A stretch of 63,176 nt of DNA, from positions 1 to 63,176 of the forward strand of contig JAVKSM010000002.1 of the NCBI GenBank assembly GCA_039583705.1, in the 5' to 3' direction. The position numbers and the translations under genes are program-made. The notes under the pieces are model-generated. The model was not told the DNA's origin, made no database searches, and saw nothing but the letters and a program-made list of their open reading frames with translations. Origin of the DNA: JAVKSM01 sp039583705. GTDB taxonomy: Bacteria > Actinomycetota > Actinomycetes > Mycobacteriales > Pseudonocardiaceae. Of this stretch, positions 8,504 through 17,033 are shown in pieces (position 1 is the stretch's first letter; each line of letters begins with the position of its first letter).

Positions 8504-9202
8504 TCAGCGGAACCGCGCCGCCTTCATCTGGGCCTCACTCGCGAGCTTGTGCACCCGCTCGTCGTGGCCGATCTGGCGGAACACGTCCGCGAGCGAGGCG
8601 AAGTGGCCGAAGTCGTCAGCGAATGTGGACTCGAAAGAAGTGTGCTCCCAGTCGGGATGCTCGGCGACCACGGTCATGTACTCGTGCTCGGCGTGGTCCT
8701 CGAAGTCCGCATTGAGACGGTACGACCAGCGGGGGCGCACCACGAAGAGCAACCATGACAACTGATAATAAACGAACGCGATCGTCTGCGGCAGCCAGAA
8801 GAACTTGATCCGTGGCTGCGGCTGACCAGACCGGGCGATCAGCTCTTCGATGACGAACAAGTGGTACATCTCGTTGTCCTGCTGCGCGCGGGACTCGGCG
8901 ACCCGGTCGTGTATGCGGCGCGCCATGTCGGTGCGCGAGTGTACGTGGGTGATCGCGATGAAGGCGATCTGCTCCCACGCCTGGTAGGGAACCCGGGCGA
9001 CCAGTTCGAGGACCTTGAACTTGCTCAGCGTGCGAGGCTTGCCGTATACCACGTCAAGCAGGGCGAACAGGATCCGGGCGGCGATCCCGTACCGTCGGCG
9101 GGGCGACTGCAGGGTCTGGGTCTGTGCCCGCCGGAGCTCGTCGTGCGTCAGTCGCTGCGGCTGCCCGGGCAGGGCCGCGCTCGTCGTCTCCCCCACGGTC
9201 AT
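8504..9202 (-). CDS. Alternative oxidase-like di-iron membrane protein
   Basis: The 232-residue protein keeps the diiron ligand pattern of alternative oxidases: LELVARVP (first Glu), NEMYH (Glu..His, cf. NERMH), EDHAEHEYM (Glu/His, cf. EEEAVHTY) and HDERVH (Glu..His, cf. DEAHH), in that order. Between the second and third motifs a hydrophobic stretch (FVYYQLSWLLFVV) would anchor it in the membrane. The family oxidises ubiquinol or plastoquinol directly with O2; the actinobacterial quinone would be menaquinol, so the donor is uncertain. It is transcribed away from the Ehr-type complex, with a 263-base shared intergenic region, which suggests a joint redox role. Confidence 0.8.
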   Translation of the reverse strand: MTVGETTSAALPGQPQRLTHDELRRAQTQTLQSPRRRYGIAARILFALLDVVYGKPRTLSKFKVLELVARVPYQAWEQIAFIAITHVHSRTDMARRIHDRVAESRAQQDNEMYHLFVIEELIARSGQPQPRIKFFWLPQTIAFVYYQLSWLLFVVRPRWSYRLNADFEDHAEHEYMTVVAEHPDWEHTSFESTFADDFGHFASLADVFRQIGHDERVHKLASEAQMKAARFR

Positions 9203-9347
9203 GTCCGCGGTCCTTCCACCTCGCCCTGACCCTGATGGCCCGATGGTAGTCAGCGGATCCGCGGCTGACGTACCCGGTCACCCACGCCGACCTCGCCCCG
9301 GCACCGGCCCGGCGCTCCCCCGCCGCGTCGGCTCGCCACCCGCCTCG

Positions 9348-9353
9348 TAGACT
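9348..9353 (+). promoter_or_regulatory. Candidate -10 element for the Ehr operon
   Basis: TAGACT fits the actinobacterial TANNNT -10 pattern. A transcript starting about seven bases later would have a ~106-base leader before the first gene at 9466. I see no convincing -35 box. Confidence 0.35.
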
Positions 9354-9465
9354 GCACTCACGGCGATGGGACTCGCCGAAACCGCGGGCCACCCGGACCG
9401 CTGATGGTCTCTACCGCACAACCAGCCGGACGGCTGGACGACGGTAGAGGAGGACCCCGGGACCC

Positions 9466-10419
9466 ATGTTGCCCGTCTCCTTCGTGCAGGCGCTGCAGGT
9501 ACTCACCGTGCTCGTCGCGGCGCCGGGCATCAACGGCGTGGTCTCCCGGGTCCAGGCCCGGCTGCAGGGCCGGCGTGGGACGCGCCTGCTACAGCCCTAC
9601 TACGACATCGGCAAGTGGTTCCGCAAGGAGGCGCTGGCCCCGGTCGGCGCGAGCTGGGTGTTCCTCGCGGCGCCGCTGGTCGCGATGACCTGCTATCTCA
9701 CGGTGCCGCTGCTCATTCCGGTGCTGACGACGTTCCCGCTGCCCCTGGCGTACCTGGGTGACATCCTCGGCGGCGGGTTCATCCTGGCCCTGGCCAGCTT
9801 CGTCGTCGCGGTCGCCGCCGCCGGCACCGGTTCCCCTTACGCGCAGCTCGGGGCCAGCCGGGCCAAGACGTTCAGCGCGATCACCGAGCCGGTGGTGCTG
9901 TTCGTCGTGTTCACGGTCGCGATCGTGACCGGCACCGACCTGCCCTACGCGCTGGCCAGGACGGTGCGCGCATCCGCCGACCAGATCGTCCGCCCGGCCC
10001 ACCTGCTCGCCGCGGCCGCGCTGTTCCTCGTCATCCTCTACGAGACCGGCCGGATCCCGGTGGAAACCCACACCGGCAGCAACGAGTTCGGGATGATCGA
10101 GGAGGCCCGTCCGTTCGAGCACTCCGGCCCCTACCTGGCGCTGCTGCGCTGGGGCTCGGCGATGAAGCAGCTCATCCTTTTCGTGATCTTCATCAACGTC
10201 TTCGTCGCGCCGTGGGGGCTGGCCTCGGACGCCAGCGTGCTCGCCGTGGGGCTGGCGATCCTGGCCCTGGTCGGCAAGTCCGCGCTGCTCGGCGTCGGCA
10301 TCGCGGTGATCGACGACTCGTTCGCGAAGCTCCGCCTCTTCAAGATCACAGAGTTCGTGGCGGCAGCGTTCATGCTCGCCGTGCTCGCGGTGTTCACGCT
10401 CTACTTCGGAGGAGGCTGA
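9466..10419 (+). CDS. HyfC/HycD/NuoH-like membrane subunit of an Ehr complex
   Basis: Membrane-anchor subunit homologous to complex I NuoH and hydrogenase-4 HyfC, with about eight transmembrane helices in 317 residues. The cytoplasmic charged loop conserved in the family is present: YETGRIPVETHTGSNEFGM, then EEARPFEHSGPYLALL. In complex I this loop lines the quinone cavity and couples electron transfer to ion movement. The N-terminal PYYDIGKWFRKE is also characteristic of HyfC/HycD. The start ATG has a GAGGAGG site. The stop is directly followed by the next ATG. The order (C, E, F, G, Fd-I, B) matches a hydrogenase-4/FHL-like operon such as the Rv0084-Rv0087 region of M. tuberculosis, from memory. 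Confidence 0.9.
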   Translation: MLPVSFVQALQVLTVLVAAPGINGVVSRVQARLQGRRGTRLLQPYYDIGKWFRKEALAPVGASWVFLAAPLVAMTCYLTVPLLIPVLTTFPLPLAYLGDILGGGFILALASFVVAVAAAGTGSPYAQLGASRAKTFSAITEPVVLFVVFTVAIVTGTDLPYALARTVRASADQIVRPAHLLAAAALFLVILYETGRIPVETHTGSNEFGMIEEARPFEHSGPYLALLRWGSAMKQLILFVIFINVFVAPWGLASDASVLAVGLAILALVGKSALLGVGIAVIDDSFAKLRLFKITEFVAAAFMLAVLAVFTLYFGGG

Positions 10420-11106
10420 ATGGGCCATCTCGCGCAGGGCATCGCCGAGCCCCCCGGCAGCTACGCCGGACTGACCACCGTGCTGGCCGTGCTCATGCTG
10501 GTCATCGAGTTCGGCATGCTACAGGCCACATTGCTGCGCGCCCAGGTCAGGCTGTATGCCGCCCAGTCGGTGGTGATCTCCGTCCTGGCGGTGGTGGTGG
10601 CTGCCACCCGCCACGTGCCGGGGTTGTACGGGTTGGCGGCGTTCTCGGTGGCGCTCAAGGTGGTCGCCGTGCCGCTGGTCATGCTGCGGCTGCTGCGTCG
10701 CACCAACCAGGAGATCGCCGGCAGCCGGGCGCTCGGCGTGGCGAGCATGGTGCTGCTCGCGGTGGCGGTCGCCGCCTTCGGGTTCTTCGCCAGCGCCCGG
10801 TTCCGCCTGGCCAGCCCGGTGCTGCCGGCCACCGCGCTGGCGGTGGCCGTGGCGATCGTCCTGGTGTCGTTCGTCCTCATGATCATGCGAAGGGACGTCG
10901 TCTCCCAGGCGGTCGGGTTCTTCGTTCTGGAGAACGGTGTCTCGCTGGCGAGCCTGGTCGTGGCCGCCAGCCTGCCGCTGATCCTCGAGGTCGCGTTCCT
11001 GTTCGACCTGCTGGTGGCCGTCGTGGTGTTCGGCGTGCTGATCCGCCTGCACCACCTCCGGTCCGAGACGCTGTCCACGTCGCAGCTCACCGAGTTGCGG
11101 GGGTGA
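10420..11106 (+). CDS. HyfE/NuoK-like membrane subunit
   Basis: A 228-residue membrane protein with about six to seven helices. The C-terminal half carries the HyfE-type NuoK-like segment: VGFFVLENGVSLASL (NuoK-type Glu in a helix) followed by PLILEVAFLFDLLVAVVV with a second buried Glu and an Asp. These acidic residues are proton-path candidates in complex I. It starts right after the stop of the HyfC-like gene (ATG at 10420) and its stop overlaps the next start (GTGA), so it is translationally coupled. Confidence 0.85.
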   Translation: MGHLAQGIAEPPGSYAGLTTVLAVLMLVIEFGMLQATLLRAQVRLYAAQSVVISVLAVVVAATRHVPGLYGLAAFSVALKVVAVPLVMLRLLRRTNQEIAGSRALGVASMVLLAVAVAAFGFFASARFRLASPVLPATALAVAVAIVLVSFVLMIMRRDVVSQAVGFFVLENGVSLASLVVAASLPLILEVAFLFDLLVAVVVFGVLIRLHHLRSETLSTSQLTELRG

Positions 11107-12584
11107 CGCCGATGACCGTCGTCCTCGTGCTGCTCGCGCTGCTCCCGCTGGTGGCCGCGGCCCTCTCGCTGGTTCCGGGACGGGCGGTGGCGCCCGCGGT
11201 CAGCGTCGGGGTTGGCCTCGCCTGCCTCGGCCTCGCCCTCACGCTGGTTCCCGCGGCGGCGCGGGGCCCGGTCGGGATCGGGTTCCTGCGGGTCGACGCG
11301 ATCTCGGTGGTCTTCCTCCTCGGCACGGCTTTCCTCTACGCCGCCACCGCCGTCTACTCCGTCGGCTACCTGCGCGGTGAGCGGGAGCGGGAGGGTTGGG
11401 TGCGTTACTCCCGGTGGTTCTGGACCGGGCTCGACCTGTTCGCCTGGGCCATGCTGTGTGCCCCGCTGATGGACGGCCTGGCGCTGCTGTGGATCGCCGT
11501 GGAGATCACCACCGTGGTCTCCGCACTGCTCGTCGCCCTGGACGGCACCCGGCGCAGCGCCGAGGCGGCGTGGAAGTACGTGCTCATCGCGTCGTCTGGG
11601 CTGGGCATCGCCCTGCTCGCCACGATCGTCATGTACCACGCGGGCGCCTCGGTGCTCGGGGCGTCCTACGACCTGTCCTTCCCGCCCCTTCTCAGCGCCG
11701 GGTCGGCCCTGCCACATCCCGCGGTGGAGTTGGCGTTCGTACTCGCGGTGGTCGGGTTCGGCACCAAGGTCGGGCTGTTCCCGGTGCACACCTGGCTGCC
11801 CGACGCGCACTCCGAGGCGCCGACCCCGGTCTCCGCGCTGCTGTCCGGCTCGCTGCTCGCGGTGAGCTTCTACGCCGTGCTGCGTTACTACCAGGTCGCG
11901 GTCGCCACGCTGGGCGGCAGCTTCCCCCGGGTCGTGCTGCTCGTCTTCGGCATGCTCTCGCTGCTGCTCGCCGCGGTGTACCTGGTCGAGCAGCGCAACC
12001 TCAAGCGGCTGCTGGCCTACTCCAGTGTCGAGCACATGGGCATCCTGGCGATCGGGGTGTCGTTCGGCGCGCCGCTCGCCTTCGCCGGGGTGCTGCTGCA
12101 CGTGCTGTCCCACGCCGCGGCCAAGGGCAACGCGTTCTTCGGTGCCGGCGTGCTGGTACGGGCTTGCGGCAGCAAACAGATCGGACGGATCCGAGGTGGC
12201 TTCGACCGGCTGCCCTGGACCGCGCCGCTGTTCCTCTTCACGATCCTCGCGCTGTCCGCGATGCCGCCCTTCGGACTGTTCCGCAGCGAGTTCCAGATCG
12301 TCGCCGGTGGCCTGGGCTCGGCCCACGACGCTCCGGCGGCGGCCATGGTCGCCTTGGTCACGCTGGCCTTCCTCGGATTGTCACTGGCCACCACGCGGAT
12401 GCTGTTCCTCCCCGGCGCGGATTCGCCGGGAGCCGCGGCTGCGCCGCGGGGCGAGCCGAGCGCGTGGATGGTGGCGCCGATGCTCGTCGGGATCCTCGCG
12501 CTGCTGGTGCTGGGCTTGCACCCGCCGGACGCGCTCACCGACCTCCTCACCCGTGGTGCCGCCGAGCTGGGAGGGGCGCGGTGA
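11103..12584 (+). CDS. HyfF/NuoN-MrpD-like proton-translocating subunit
   Basis: Antiporter-like subunit of ~493 residues with about 14 helices. Diagnostic motifs: LLWIAVEITTVVSAL (conserved helix-5 Glu), FGTKVGLFPVHTWLPDAHSE (helix-7 Lys and the PDAH loop) and LLAYSSVEHMGILAIG. These polar residues in the membrane are those of the ion channel in NuoL/M/N and Mrp proteins, so ion pumping looks structurally possible. The GTG at 11103 overlaps the preceding TGA; an ATG at 11112 is an alternative start. Confidence 0.85.
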   Translation: MTPMTVVLVLLALLPLVAAALSLVPGRAVAPAVSVGVGLACLGLALTLVPAAARGPVGIGFLRVDAISVVFLLGTAFLYAATAVYSVGYLRGEREREGWVRYSRWFWTGLDLFAWAMLCAPLMDGLALLWIAVEITTVVSALLVALDGTRRSAEAAWKYVLIASSGLGIALLATIVMYHAGASVLGASYDLSFPPLLSAGSALPHPAVELAFVLAVVGFGTKVGLFPVHTWLPDAHSEAPTPVSALLSGSLLAVSFYAVLRYYQVAVATLGGSFPRVVLLVFGMLSLLLAAVYLVEQRNLKRLLAYSSVEHMGILAIGVSFGAPLAFAGVLLHVLSHAAAKGNAFFGAGVLVRACGSKQIGRIRGGFDRLPWTAPLFLFTILALSAMPPFGLFRSEFQIVAGGLGSAHDAPAAAMVALVTLAFLGLSLATTRMLFLPGADSPGAAAAPRGEPSAWMVAPMLVGILALLVLGLHPPDALTDLLTRGAAELGGAR

Positions 12585-14086
12585 GCCTGTCGACGGCGCA
12601 GCGCCCGGCCCGGGACGCGGTCGGGGCACTGCAGGCCAACCTGTGCGCCCGGCTCGCCGAGGGCCAGCGGTTCGCCGGACTGCTCGGGCGCGGTGATCCC
12701 GCCTCCGGGACCGTGCTCACCGCGCTCGTGGCACACGGCGGCGAGCTCACCCCGCTGCGCGCCGCCCTGCCTGCCGGGGTCACCCGGTACCCCGCCCTGA
12801 CGCCGAGCGTCCCGGCGGCGTTCTGGTACGAGCGGGCGATCCACGACCTGGTCGGCCTGGTGCCCGAGGGGCACCCTCGGCTGGACCCGCTCGTGCTGCC
12901 GCACCGCGACGACGAAGGCCCGCTGCCCCACCCGGGCGCTGCCGGTCAGCCCGCGCGGATCGACCCCGACGAGCGGGCGCTCTCGACGCACGTGTCCGGC
13001 CCGGGCGTGTTCACCATCCCGCACGGCCCGGTGCGCTCGGGGGTGTTCGAGTCCGTCGAGTACCTGGTGGAGACCGCGGGTGAGGACATCCTCCACCTGC
13101 GGATCCGCCCGCACGCCAAGCACCGCGGGGTGCAGAAGCGGTTCGAGGGCATGACCGTGCAGGACGGGGTGCTGCTGGCGGAACGGGTCGAGGGGATCGC
13201 CTCGGTGGCCCACGCGCTGGCCTTCGCGCACGCCGTCGAGACCATCGCGGACGTGGCTGTGCCGCCCGCCGCCGAGCTGCTGCGGGTGCTGCACGCCGAG
13301 TTGGAGCGGGTCGCCAACCACCTCGACGTCCTCGCCAAGCTCACCGACGCCGCCGGGCTGGCCGTGGCCACCGCGCGGTTCACGCTGCACAAGGAACGCG
13401 CCCTGCGGTTCGCCGGTGCGCTGTGCGGCAGCCGGTTCGGGCGCGGCGTCGTCGTGCCCGGTGGCGTGAGCGCGGCCCCCCGGCTGTCCGGCGACGACAT
13501 CGGTGCCGGGCTGGAGCGGTTGCGGCGCGCGGTCGACGGCGACGTGCGCGCGCTGCTGGGCACCTCGTCGTTCCTTGACCGCGTCCGCGGCACCGGGCCG
13601 CTCGCTGTCGAGCTCGCCCGCAGCCACGGCGCGCTCGGCCCGGTAGGCCGCGCCTCCGGGTGCGTCGAGGACTGCCGGGTCACGCGTCCCTACGACGGCT
13701 ACCGCCAGCTCGCGGCGCCACCGGTCCCGGCCCGCGAGGCGGGCGACGCGCAGGCCCGGACGCAGGTCCGCATCGAGGAGATCGGGGCGTCGTTCCGCCT
13801 CACCCACCAGGCGCTCGCCCGGCTGCCCACCTGCGACGAGGCCCGCCTGCAGGTCGCGGTGCCAGCGGTGGCGGGGCAGGCGCTCGGCTGGGCGGAGGCA
13901 CCGCAGGGCGAGGTGCTCTACCTGCTACAGGTCGACGGCGAGGGTCGGATCCGCTACTGCGCGCCGCGGTCGGCGTCCTTCCACAACCTGGTGCTGTTCC
14001 CGTCGACGTTCGTCGGTGACATCCTCACCGACTTCCCCTTCATCGAGGCCAGTTTCGGGCTGTCCGTCGCGGGGGTGGTGATGTAG
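12581..14086 (+). CDS. HycE/HyfG-like NuoC-NuoD fusion lacking NiFe ligands
   Basis: The first ~110 residues are a NuoC-like domain (TPSVPAAFWYERAIHDLVGL, then VPEGHP) and the remainder is a NiFe-hydrogenase large-subunit/NuoD fold (RPHAKHRGVQKRFEGM). In real group-4 hydrogenases the N-terminal ligand motif is RVCGICG. Here residues 202-208 read RVEGIAS, so both cysteines are gone (Glu204, Ala207). At the C-terminus, where DPCYSC should follow, the protein reads EASFGLSVAGVVM and stops. It therefore cannot bind the NiFe centre in the usual way. It starts with a GTGA overlap and is directly followed by the small subunit. The closest described class is energy-converting hydrogenase-related (Ehr) complexes. 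Confidence 0.9.
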   Translation: MSLSTAQRPARDAVGALQANLCARLAEGQRFAGLLGRGDPASGTVLTALVAHGGELTPLRAALPAGVTRYPALTPSVPAAFWYERAIHDLVGLVPEGHPRLDPLVLPHRDDEGPLPHPGAAGQPARIDPDERALSTHVSGPGVFTIPHGPVRSGVFESVEYLVETAGEDILHLRIRPHAKHRGVQKRFEGMTVQDGVLLAERVEGIASVAHALAFAHAVETIADVAVPPAAELLRVLHAELERVANHLDVLAKLTDAAGLAVATARFTLHKERALRFAGALCGSRFGRGVVVPGGVSAAPRLSGDDIGAGLERLRRAVDGDVRALLGTSSFLDRVRGTGPLAVELARSHGALGPVGRASGCVEDCRVTRPYDGYRQLAAPPVPAREAGDAQARTQVRIEEIGASFRLTHQALARLPTCDEARLQVAVPAVAGQALGWAEAPQGEVLYLLQVDGEGRIRYCAPRSASFHNLVLFPSTFVGDILTDFPFIEASFGLSVAGVVM

Positions 14087-14938
14087 ATGCCGGAGACCAG
14101 CTCGCCGGAGACCGAGCCGCGGGAGGCCAGCTTGCCGGAGGCCAGGTCGCTGTGGGCCGGGTTGCCGTGGGCGCTGCGGGGGCTGCGCGAGGGGGTGGTC
14201 ACGACCCGCTACCCCCGCCGGCCGGACCCCTACGCCGAGACCTTCCCGGCCGCGGTGGCGCCGCTCGCGGATGCGCCCGTCGAGTCGGTCCGGGATGGGT
14301 CCTTCTGCCCGACCGGCGCGATCCGGGGCGGCGACGGCGCGATCCGGGTGGACACCGGGCGCTGCATCCTCTGTGGCCGGTGCGTGCGGGAGCGGCCGGA
14401 CCTCTTTGGCTGGGTTCCCGGCAGCGCGACGGCGCGGCTGCACCGGCAGGCGCTGGTCGTCCCCCAGCTCCCGGAGACCGACGAGGCCGTCGAGCGGGTC
14501 CGCGCAGCGCTGGCGGCCCGCACCCGGATGCTGCGCCGGTCCGTGCACATCAGACACGTCGACGCCGGCTCGGACGGCTCGGAGGAGTGGGAGGTGCTCG
14601 CCCTGCTCAACCCGGTCTACGACGTGCACCGCCTCGGGATCTTCTTCACCGCCAGCCCCCGGCACGCCGACGTCCTGCTCGTCACGGGGGCGGGCTCGCA
14701 CGGCATGGCCGAGCCATTGGGTCGGACGATCGAGGCCATCCCGCGGCCGTACCTCGTCGTCGCTGCCGGAACCGATGCGGTCAGTGGTGGCCTCCTCGCC
14801 CCGGGCTACGCGGTCGCCGGCGGCATCGGCGAGCACCTCGACGTCGACGTGTGGGTGCCAGGCTCGCCGCCGTCCCCATTCAGCTTGCTGCACGCGCTGC
14901 TGCTCGCTGTCGGACGGATCAGACCAGGAGGCCGGTAG
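14087..14938 (+). CDS. Ferredoxin-NuoB/HycG fusion lacking the N2 cluster ligands
   Basis: Residues ~65-105 form a small ferredoxin-type module with four cysteines: C74 (CPTG) and C93/C96/C99 (CILCGRC), enough for one [4Fe-4S] cluster. Residues ~150-275 are a NuoB/HycG small-subunit domain (ALLNPVYDVHRLGIFFTASP, then RHADVLLVTG). All four proximal-cluster (N2) cysteines appear replaced: the SCNGC region reads SDGSE at 162-166, the later GxC site is GTD with Thr229, and GCPP is GSPP with Ser260. The fold is thus kept while its redox centre is lost. HyfA- and HyfI-type proteins are normally separate, so the fusion is also unusual. Confidence 0.88.
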   Translation: MPETSSPETEPREASLPEARSLWAGLPWALRGLREGVVTTRYPRRPDPYAETFPAAVAPLADAPVESVRDGSFCPTGAIRGGDGAIRVDTGRCILCGRCVRERPDLFGWVPGSATARLHRQALVVPQLPETDEAVERVRAALAARTRMLRRSVHIRHVDAGSDGSEEWEVLALLNPVYDVHRLGIFFTASPRHADVLLVTGAGSHGMAEPLGRTIEAIPRPYLVVAAGTDAVSGGLLAPGYAVAGGIGEHLDVDVWVPGSPPSPFSLLHALLLAVGRIRPGGR

Positions 14939-16972
14939 ATGCCCGCGTCGCTGCTCGCCGCGTCCCTGCTGGGGCTGGCCGCCGCCGGGCTGCTCGACCT
15001 GGTGGCCGGCGTTCGCAGCGCCGTGCTCCGCCCGGTGCCCTACCTCGTGGCCGCAGCCGCGTCGGTGCTGCTGGTCGTCGTCGGGGCCGCGGGCGTCGCC
15101 GGCGGCCGCCCCCGGCTCGGGCTGGGCTCCGCCCTCGGATCGGGGCTGCTCGGCTTCGGCGCCACCGGCCTGTCCGTCGACCCGCTCTCCGGGCTCTTCC
15201 TGCTGATCAGCTTCGGGGTGGCTGTCCCGGTGTGCCTGGTGTGCGCCGGTTGGGCCGCCCGACCGGGCCGGGTCCGGTACCGGGGACTGGCCGCGGAGCA
15301 CTGCCTGGTGCTCGCCTCGGTCGCCGTGATCACCACCGCGGACGACGTCTTCCTGTTCCTGCTGGCGTGGGAGCTGCTCACGGTTGCCTTCTACCTACTG
15401 GTCGGCTTCGAGCGGTCCAAGGCCGGCCGGGCCGACGCGGCGGTCACCACGCTCGCCCTGAGCAAGGTGAGCGGTGCGGCGCTGCTGCTCGGCTTCCTGT
15501 TGCTCGCCACCCGCGCCGGGGGTTTCACCTTCGCAGACCTCACCGCTCTGCCCAGGTCGGGGCTGCGGGACGCGGCGTTCGCACTGCTCGTCGGCGGGTT
15601 CGCGGTCAAGGTGGGGCTGGTGCCACTGCACGTCTGGATGCCCCGCGGTTACCGGGCCGCCCCCGGGCCGCTGCGAGCGGTGATGGCCGGGGTCGCGGTC
15701 AACGTCGGCTTCTACGGGATGTGGCGCACCCCGCAACTGCTGCAGGTGCCGCCGGGGTGGCTCGCGGTGGCGGTGCTGCTGCTCGGCGGCTTCACCGCCC
15801 TGCTGGGGATCGCCCACGCCACGGTGCAGACCGACCTGGCCGAGAGCGTCGCCTACTCCAGCGTCGAGAACGGCGGCCTGATCGCCGTCGGGTACGGCAT
15901 CGCCCTCGTGGGGGCGGCCACCGGCCGCCCGGCGCTGCTCGCCGTCGGGCTGCTCGCGGCCACCCTGCAGGCCGTGGCGCACGCCCTGGCGAAGTCGCTG
16001 CTGTTCTGCGCCACCTCCGGGATCGAGGACGCCACCGGCACCACCGAGCTGGAGGCGCTCCGCGGCGTCGGACACCGCCTGCCGGTCAGCGGGACCGGCC
16101 TGGCCTTCGGTGCGCTCACCCTCGCGGGGCTGCCGCTGACCGCGGGGTTCGTCTCGGAGTGGTTCCTGCTCGAGGCGCTCATGCAGCAGTTCCGGGTGGG
16201 TCGGCTGGTCTACGCGCTGCCGATGGCGCTCGCCGGTGCCCTGGTCGCGGTCACCGCCGGGTTCGCAGCGGTCGCCTTCGTGCGGATCGTGGGTCTCGTC
16301 GTGCTCGGGCCCCGCAGCCCGGGCGAGGCGCGCCGTACCCGGGACATCGGTGGGCTGGGCGGCAGTGGCCTGGCGCTGCTCGGGTTCGGCTGCCTGGGAC
16401 TCGCGGCGGTCGCTCCGCTCTGGATCCGCGTGCTGGCCGCCGGGCTCGACCCGGTGGTCAGGCGGGAGGTGACGGTCAGGTCGCTGAAGTCGCAGTGGGT
16501 GCTGCAGCCGGTCTATGCGGAGTTCTCGGCCCTCTCACCGTCCTGGCTCGCCGTCGCGATGCCCGTCCTGCTGCTCGGCGTGATCGCACTGTGCGTCGTC
16601 CTCGGTCGCGGGCGGATGTTCGCTGTCCGCCGGGTGCCGGCCTGGCGCTCGGCGACCGGCGGGGTGGCCGGGGAGAACCAGTACACCCCTTTCGGGTTCG
16701 CCAACCCCACTCGCAAGGTGCTGGCGAACCTGCTGCTCACCCGCTCCGAGCTCAGGGTTTTGGAGCGGGAGAGCGGCTCCCCGGCCCACCTCGGCTACAC
16801 CGCCGACGTGGTCGAAGTCGTCGAGCGGTTCCTGTTCCGCCCACTCGGCCGGCCGCTGCTCGCCCTCGTCCGCGCCGCGAAGCGGTTGCAGAGCGGCCGG
16901 CTGGATGCCTACCTCGGCTACCTGCTGCTGGCCGTGCTGGCCGTGCTCGCGGTCGTCGCCGGACTGGCCTGA
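14939..16972 (+). CDS. HyfB/NuoL-like proton-translocating subunit
   Basis: A 677-residue antiporter-like membrane protein with about 15-16 helices and a C-terminal extension, as in HyfB/HycC. Conserved features: FLLAWELLTVAFYLLVGFE (helix-5 Glu) and FAVKVGLVPLHVWMPRG (helix-7 Lys). Two usual polar sites differ from the family norm: the loop PDAH is PRGY, and the helix-8 lysine expected in MSGVMIKTG is Asn (MAGVAVNVG). The channel of this subunit may therefore be partly impaired. The ATG follows the preceding TAG directly. It is the last subunit of the complex. Confidence 0.85.
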   Translation: MPASLLAASLLGLAAAGLLDLVAGVRSAVLRPVPYLVAAAASVLLVVVGAAGVAGGRPRLGLGSALGSGLLGFGATGLSVDPLSGLFLLISFGVAVPVCLVCAGWAARPGRVRYRGLAAEHCLVLASVAVITTADDVFLFLLAWELLTVAFYLLVGFERSKAGRADAAVTTLALSKVSGAALLLGFLLLATRAGGFTFADLTALPRSGLRDAAFALLVGGFAVKVGLVPLHVWMPRGYRAAPGPLRAVMAGVAVNVGFYGMWRTPQLLQVPPGWLAVAVLLLGGFTALLGIAHATVQTDLAESVAYSSVENGGLIAVGYGIALVGAATGRPALLAVGLLAATLQAVAHALAKSLLFCATSGIEDATGTTELEALRGVGHRLPVSGTGLAFGALTLAGLPLTAGFVSEWFLLEALMQQFRVGRLVYALPMALAGALVAVTAGFAAVAFVRIVGLVVLGPRSPGEARRTRDIGGLGGSGLALLGFGCLGLAAVAPLWIRVLAAGLDPVVRREVTVRSLKSQWVLQPVYAEFSALSPSWLAVAMPVLLLGVIALCVVLGRGRMFAVRRVPAWRSATGGVAGENQYTPFGFANPTRKVLANLLLTRSELRVLERESGSPAHLGYTADVVEVVERFLFRPLGRPLLALVRAAKRLQSGRLDAYLGYLLLAVLAVLAVVAGLA

Positions 16973-17033
16973 GAGCACCGCTTCCAGCGAGTGGGGTCGA
17001 CGCGGCGCGGGAGATCGCGCAGGATCTCAGACC

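Noticed and set aside
10461..13807. Very long minus-strand frames opposite the Ehr operon
   Set aside because: Composition (runs of His/Arg/Gln/Glu) is typical of antisense shadows in high-GC DNA and the plus strand has homologous genes.
12581..14938. Functional group-4 NiFe hydrogenase or formate hydrogenlyase
   Set aside because: Neither CxxC motif of the large subunit nor the proximal-cluster cysteines of the small subunit are present, so H2 chemistry is not supported.
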